A stretch of 14,768 nt of DNA from Comamonadaceae bacterium (GTDB lineage Bacteria > Pseudomonadota > Gammaproteobacteria > Burkholderiales > Burkholderiaceae), in contig CANCGU010000043.1 of NCBI GenBank assembly GCA_947377705.1, forward strand, positions 1-14,768, written 5' to 3'. Under the pieces are notes generated by a model. The model saw only the letters and a program-made list of their open reading frames with translations. It searched no databases and had not been told where the DNA came from. Position 1 is the first letter of the stretch. Each line of letters opens with the position of its first letter. The translations under genes and the position numbers were made by a program. This document shows, piece after piece, positions 12,946-14,768 of the stretch.

Positions 12946-13935
12946 ATGCGTGCGATCCAAATTTTTCAACCTGGCGGTCCGGAAGTATTAACCGGAGTTG
13001 AAGTTGCGACTCCGGAGCCAGCATCAGGTGAGATCCGCGTCAAAGCCGAAGCAATTGGAATAGGACGTCCAGACATTTTGGTCCGCAAGGGTATCTACAA
13101 ATGGATGCCTCCCCTACCAGTTATTCCTGGCAGCGAAATGGTGGGAATTATCGATTCACTCGGTAGTGGTGTGGACCAATCGCTCAGAGGTCGACGTGTA
13201 CTCGTAAGCGCACGGGAATTAAAAATCAGAGCGGGATGTTGCGCAGAGTACATCTGCGTCCCTGCACAAGCTGTTTATGTTCTTCCAGATGCAATAGATC
13301 CGATTGATGCAGCAAGCTTGCCAAATTTGCAATTTGCAAATGCCTTATGGGCTTGCAATGGTGGTCGTGCAATTAAATCAATTCTCATACCAGGTGCATC
13401 AGGTGGCGTTGCATCTATCTTGACCCGTCTCGCACATCATAAGGATGCACTAGTCATCGGGACAACATCGTCCGCTAAAAAGACAAATTACATCTTAGAA
13501 AACGGTGTGGATCACCTATTGGATGCAAGCGCAGAGGATCTGCCAACTCGCGTTCGAGAGGTCACTAATGGGGAAGGTGTGGATTTAGCTGTCGATCAAC
13601 TAGGGGGCGACTCTCTAAAAGCTTGCTTAAGAAGCTTGGCACCCATGGGCATGGTTGTATCAATCAACATCATCAAGGGCTTGCCTGAGGATGACATTTT
13701 CCAAGAAATGCGTGCGTTACTAAGCCGTAGCTTGGCTATTCGGACGTTCTCAATGCACACATTTGATGAAGATGCAGTCCAGCGAAGAGCACTGATGGAG
13801 CAAGCGATTGGGCAAATGGCACGTGGCGATGTCAAAGCACCCAAAGCAACAGTTCTGCCAATGTCTGAAATTCAAAAAGCCCATGAAATGCTTGACTCAG
13901 GCACAAGCATGGGAAAGATTGTTCTTAAACCGTGA
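12946..13935 (+). CDS. Zinc-independent MDR oxidoreductase (quinone oxidoreductase-like)
   Basis: 329 residues from ATG 12946. The N-terminal GroES-like domain reads MRAIQIFQPGGPEVLTGVEV and VKAEAIGIGRPDILVRKGIY, then PVIPGSEMVGII. The Rossmann domain has the NAD(P) loop LIPGASGGVASI, followed by VIGTTSSAKK and GVDHLLDA; GEGVDLAVDQLGG is the usual VDVVFD-like strand. The Cys/His zinc ligands of classical alcohol dehydrogenases are missing (GRPD replaces the catalytic-zinc cysteine region), so it belongs to the quinone oxidoreductase/enoyl-reductase side of the superfamily. The usual A-x-x-G-x-x-G loop is altered to GASGGVAS. It likely reduces an alpha,beta-unsaturated carbonyl or quinone formed in the pathway, in the cytoplasm. 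Substrate unknown. Seven bases separate it from the VOC gene. Confidence 0.87.
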   Translation: MRAIQIFQPGGPEVLTGVEVATPEPASGEIRVKAEAIGIGRPDILVRKGIYKWMPPLPVIPGSEMVGIIDSLGSGVDQSLRGRRVLVSARELKIRAGCCAEYICVPAQAVYVLPDAIDPIDAASLPNLQFANALWACNGGRAIKSILIPGASGGVASILTRLAHHKDALVIGTTSSAKKTNYILENGVDHLLDASAEDLPTRVREVTNGEGVDLAVDQLGGDSLKACLRSLAPMGMVVSINIIKGLPEDDIFQEMRALLSRSLAIRTFSMHTFDEDAVQRRALMEQAIGQMARGDVKAPKATVLPMSEIQKAHEMLDSGTSMGKIVLKP

Positions 13936-13942
13936 GGTAAAT

Positions 13943-14491
13943 ATGTCTAAGAGTTACACACCAAATCTTTCCCACGTTGGGGTTTCATGTTTTGACATTG
14001 ACTTGATGATCGACTTCTACACCTCGGTATTTGGTCTCCAAGTGACCGACAAAGGACCGGGGCATACGTTCCCTTTCATGCTGGCCTTCTTGAGCGGCAA
14101 AGCTGACCAACATCATCAATTAGCCTTAGCTCAAAATCGACCAGAAGGCGCTCCGAGCACGGTCATGCAACTGTCCTTCAAGATCGATACGCTTGATCAT
14201 CTTCGTGAAGCGAAAAAACGAGCTCTTGAAAAAGGTGCGACAAAGATGCGCGGCCTTAACCACGGTAACGCAATTTCTATTTACTTCGTGGATCCCGAAG
14301 AAAACACTGTTGAGGTTTACCTCGATACACCTTGGTACGTCACACAACCTCACGGCGACCCCCTAGATCTTGACGATTCAGATGAAAAGATTTGGGCAGA
14401 AACAGAAAAAATTGTCAGAGCTGATCCTACTTTTAAGCCTGTAGAAGAATGGTCACGCGACTTCCAGAAAAAGCTAACGACAACGAATTGA
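13943..14491 (+). CDS. VOC-superfamily protein, extradiol-dioxygenase-like
   Basis: 182 residues from ATG 13943, with GAGGT just upstream overlapping the MDR stop. A single vicinal-oxygen-chelate unit (residues 8-130) carries LSHVGVSCFDIDLMIDFYTS at its start, DQHHQLALAQNRPEG in the middle, and NHGNAISIYFVDPEENTVEV before LDTPW at the end. Candidate Fe/Mn ligands are H11, H58 (or H57) and E124, the 2-His-1-carboxylate set of extradiol dioxygenases. The HHxxAL and NHG...IYFxDPExNxVE patterns fit catechol-dioxygenase-like members better than glyoxalase I. Residues 131-182 form an acidic, Trp-containing tail. If active as a dioxygenase it would open a catecholic ring and supply the FAH enzyme of the same operon. 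A different VOC reaction remains possible. Confidence 0.83.
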   Translation: MSKSYTPNLSHVGVSCFDIDLMIDFYTSVFGLQVTDKGPGHTFPFMLAFLSGKADQHHQLALAQNRPEGAPSTVMQLSFKIDTLDHLREAKKRALEKGATKMRGLNHGNAISIYFVDPEENTVEVYLDTPWYVTQPHGDPLDLDDSDEKIWAETEKIVRADPTFKPVEEWSRDFQKKLTTTN

Positions 14492-14492
14492 T

Positions 14493-14663
14493 ATGTCTTC
14501 AACGCAAGCGTTACCAACGTTCATTGTTCTGCGTCTAGAGCACATTCTTGCAAAAGACTGGGATCAGTTATCCAAATTGCTTGATGAAGAGTTGAGGTAC
14601 GTACACGCAACTGGCCTCCTTGAATCGCCCCGCATTTCGAGGAGGCCAGTTGGTTTAAGTTAA
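14493..14663 (+). pseudogene. SnoaL/NTF2-like gene truncated by IS3-family insertion
   Basis: ATG 14493 follows the VOC stop by one base. The encoded start resembles the beginning of a SnoaL-like (nuclear transport factor 2 fold, DUF4440-type) protein: a first helix RLEHILAKDWDQLSKLLDEE, then LRYVHATG, matching the family's LYVHSTG strand. Such domains have about 120-140 residues. Here the match ends after about residue 42, and the frame continues through insertion-sequence DNA to a TAA at 14661-14663, giving only 56 residues. The fold is used by small isomerases, hydratases, dehydratases and the beta subunits of aromatic dioxygenases, so a full copy would be a sensible last enzyme of the operon. 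The truncated product is unlikely to fold. Confidence 0.7.
14608..14652. repeat. Inverted repeat at the IS/host junction
   Basis: CAACTGGCCTCCT (14608-14620) and AGGAGGCCAGTTG (14640-14652) are perfect 13-bp inverted copies around 19 bases. The motif TGAATCGCCCCG beginning at 14621 resembles the outer end of an IS3-family terminal repeat, so the element boundary is probably at or near 14621. The left arm would then be host sequence and the right arm element sequence. The exact boundary and target duplication cannot be set with one end only. Confidence 0.6.
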
Positions 14664-14768
14664 CACCTCGGTGTTGGCCTTCTCAGCGAGTTGCCGATAG
14701 TAGTTGGCCTCAGCCTCGGCAGGTGGAATATACCCAATCGGCTCCAGCAACCTGTGGTGGTTGAACCA
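14655..14768 (-). CDS. IS3-family transposase (orfB), C-terminal end only
   Basis: The reverse strand, in frame to the window edge, encodes the last 37 residues of an IS3-family DDE transposase. They read WFNHHRLLEPIGYIPPAEAE, then ANYYRQLAEKANTEVLT and stop at 14655-14657. The W-x-N-x-x-R-x-x-x-x-I-G-Y-x-x-P block and the following A-E-x-x-Y are the standard ending of the integrase core of orfB. The element therefore extends rightward beyond the window, with its right terminal end at about 14621 facing the broken SnoaL-like gene. The transposase is read toward the operon it interrupts. Confidence 0.9.
   Translation of the reverse strand, partial: WFNHHRLLEPIGYIPPAEAEANYYRQLAEKANTEVLT

Overview
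The window looks like a betaproteobacterium of the Burkholderiales, most likely Comamonadaceae. The reasons are the abundance of Bug/TctC-type periplasmic receptors, the protocatechuate 4,5-cleavage genes, and the style of the LysR and TPR proteins. No marker gene allows a firmer assignment. The sequence falls into two parts that differ visibly in base composition: positions 1-5340 are G+C-rich, and the part from about 5390 onward is clearly richer in A+T (judged by eye, not computed).

Left part (1-5341, backbone-like). A leftward operon reads, in transcription order, ModA-like substrate-binding-fold protein (3187-2465), ligJ 4-oxalomesaconate hydratase (2434-1400), ligK 4-carboxy-4-hydroxy-2-oxoadipate aldolase (1378-695) and a Bug receptor that runs off the left edge (668-1). 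LigJ and LigK perform the last two steps of protocatechuate 4,5-cleavage, ending in pyruvate and oxaloacetate. A divergent LysR regulator (3288-4208) shares a 100-bp intergenic region that carries a clear dyad. A leftward gene for an exported TPR protein with a membrane segment (5115-4216) follows. Next come a leftward terminator and a 45-bp fragment matching the 3' part of a tRNA-Val(CAC), cut at the 5' edge of the anticodon loop. That fragment is the expected footprint of an integrative element at a tRNA gene.

Right part (about 5387-14768, probable genomic island). It holds a LigW-like (5-carboxyvanillate decarboxylase family) amidohydrolase with a Bug receptor immediately downstream, a 400-bp non-coding stretch with inverted repeats, a Tat-exported amidohydrolase, and a decayed 3' fragment of a GcvA-like LysR gene. 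A GntR/FCD regulator is divergent from a tight rightward operon: fumarylacetoacetate-hydrolase-family enzyme, Bug receptor, DUF1185 protein, zinc-independent MDR oxidoreductase, VOC extradiol-dioxygenase-like protein, and the start of a SnoaL/NTF2-like gene. The SnoaL-like gene is broken by an IS3-family element whose transposase 3' end forms the right edge.

The island genes read as an acquired catabolic module for an organic acid, plausibly aromatic. They offer uptake receptors, decarboxylation or hydration by amidohydrolases, ring cleavage by the VOC protein, C-C hydrolysis by the FAH protein and redox chemistry by the MDR enzyme, probably under GntR control. The substrate cannot be read from the sequence. 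The FAH-Bug-DUF1185-MDR-VOC-SnoaL set is the best candidate here for an undescribed pathway.
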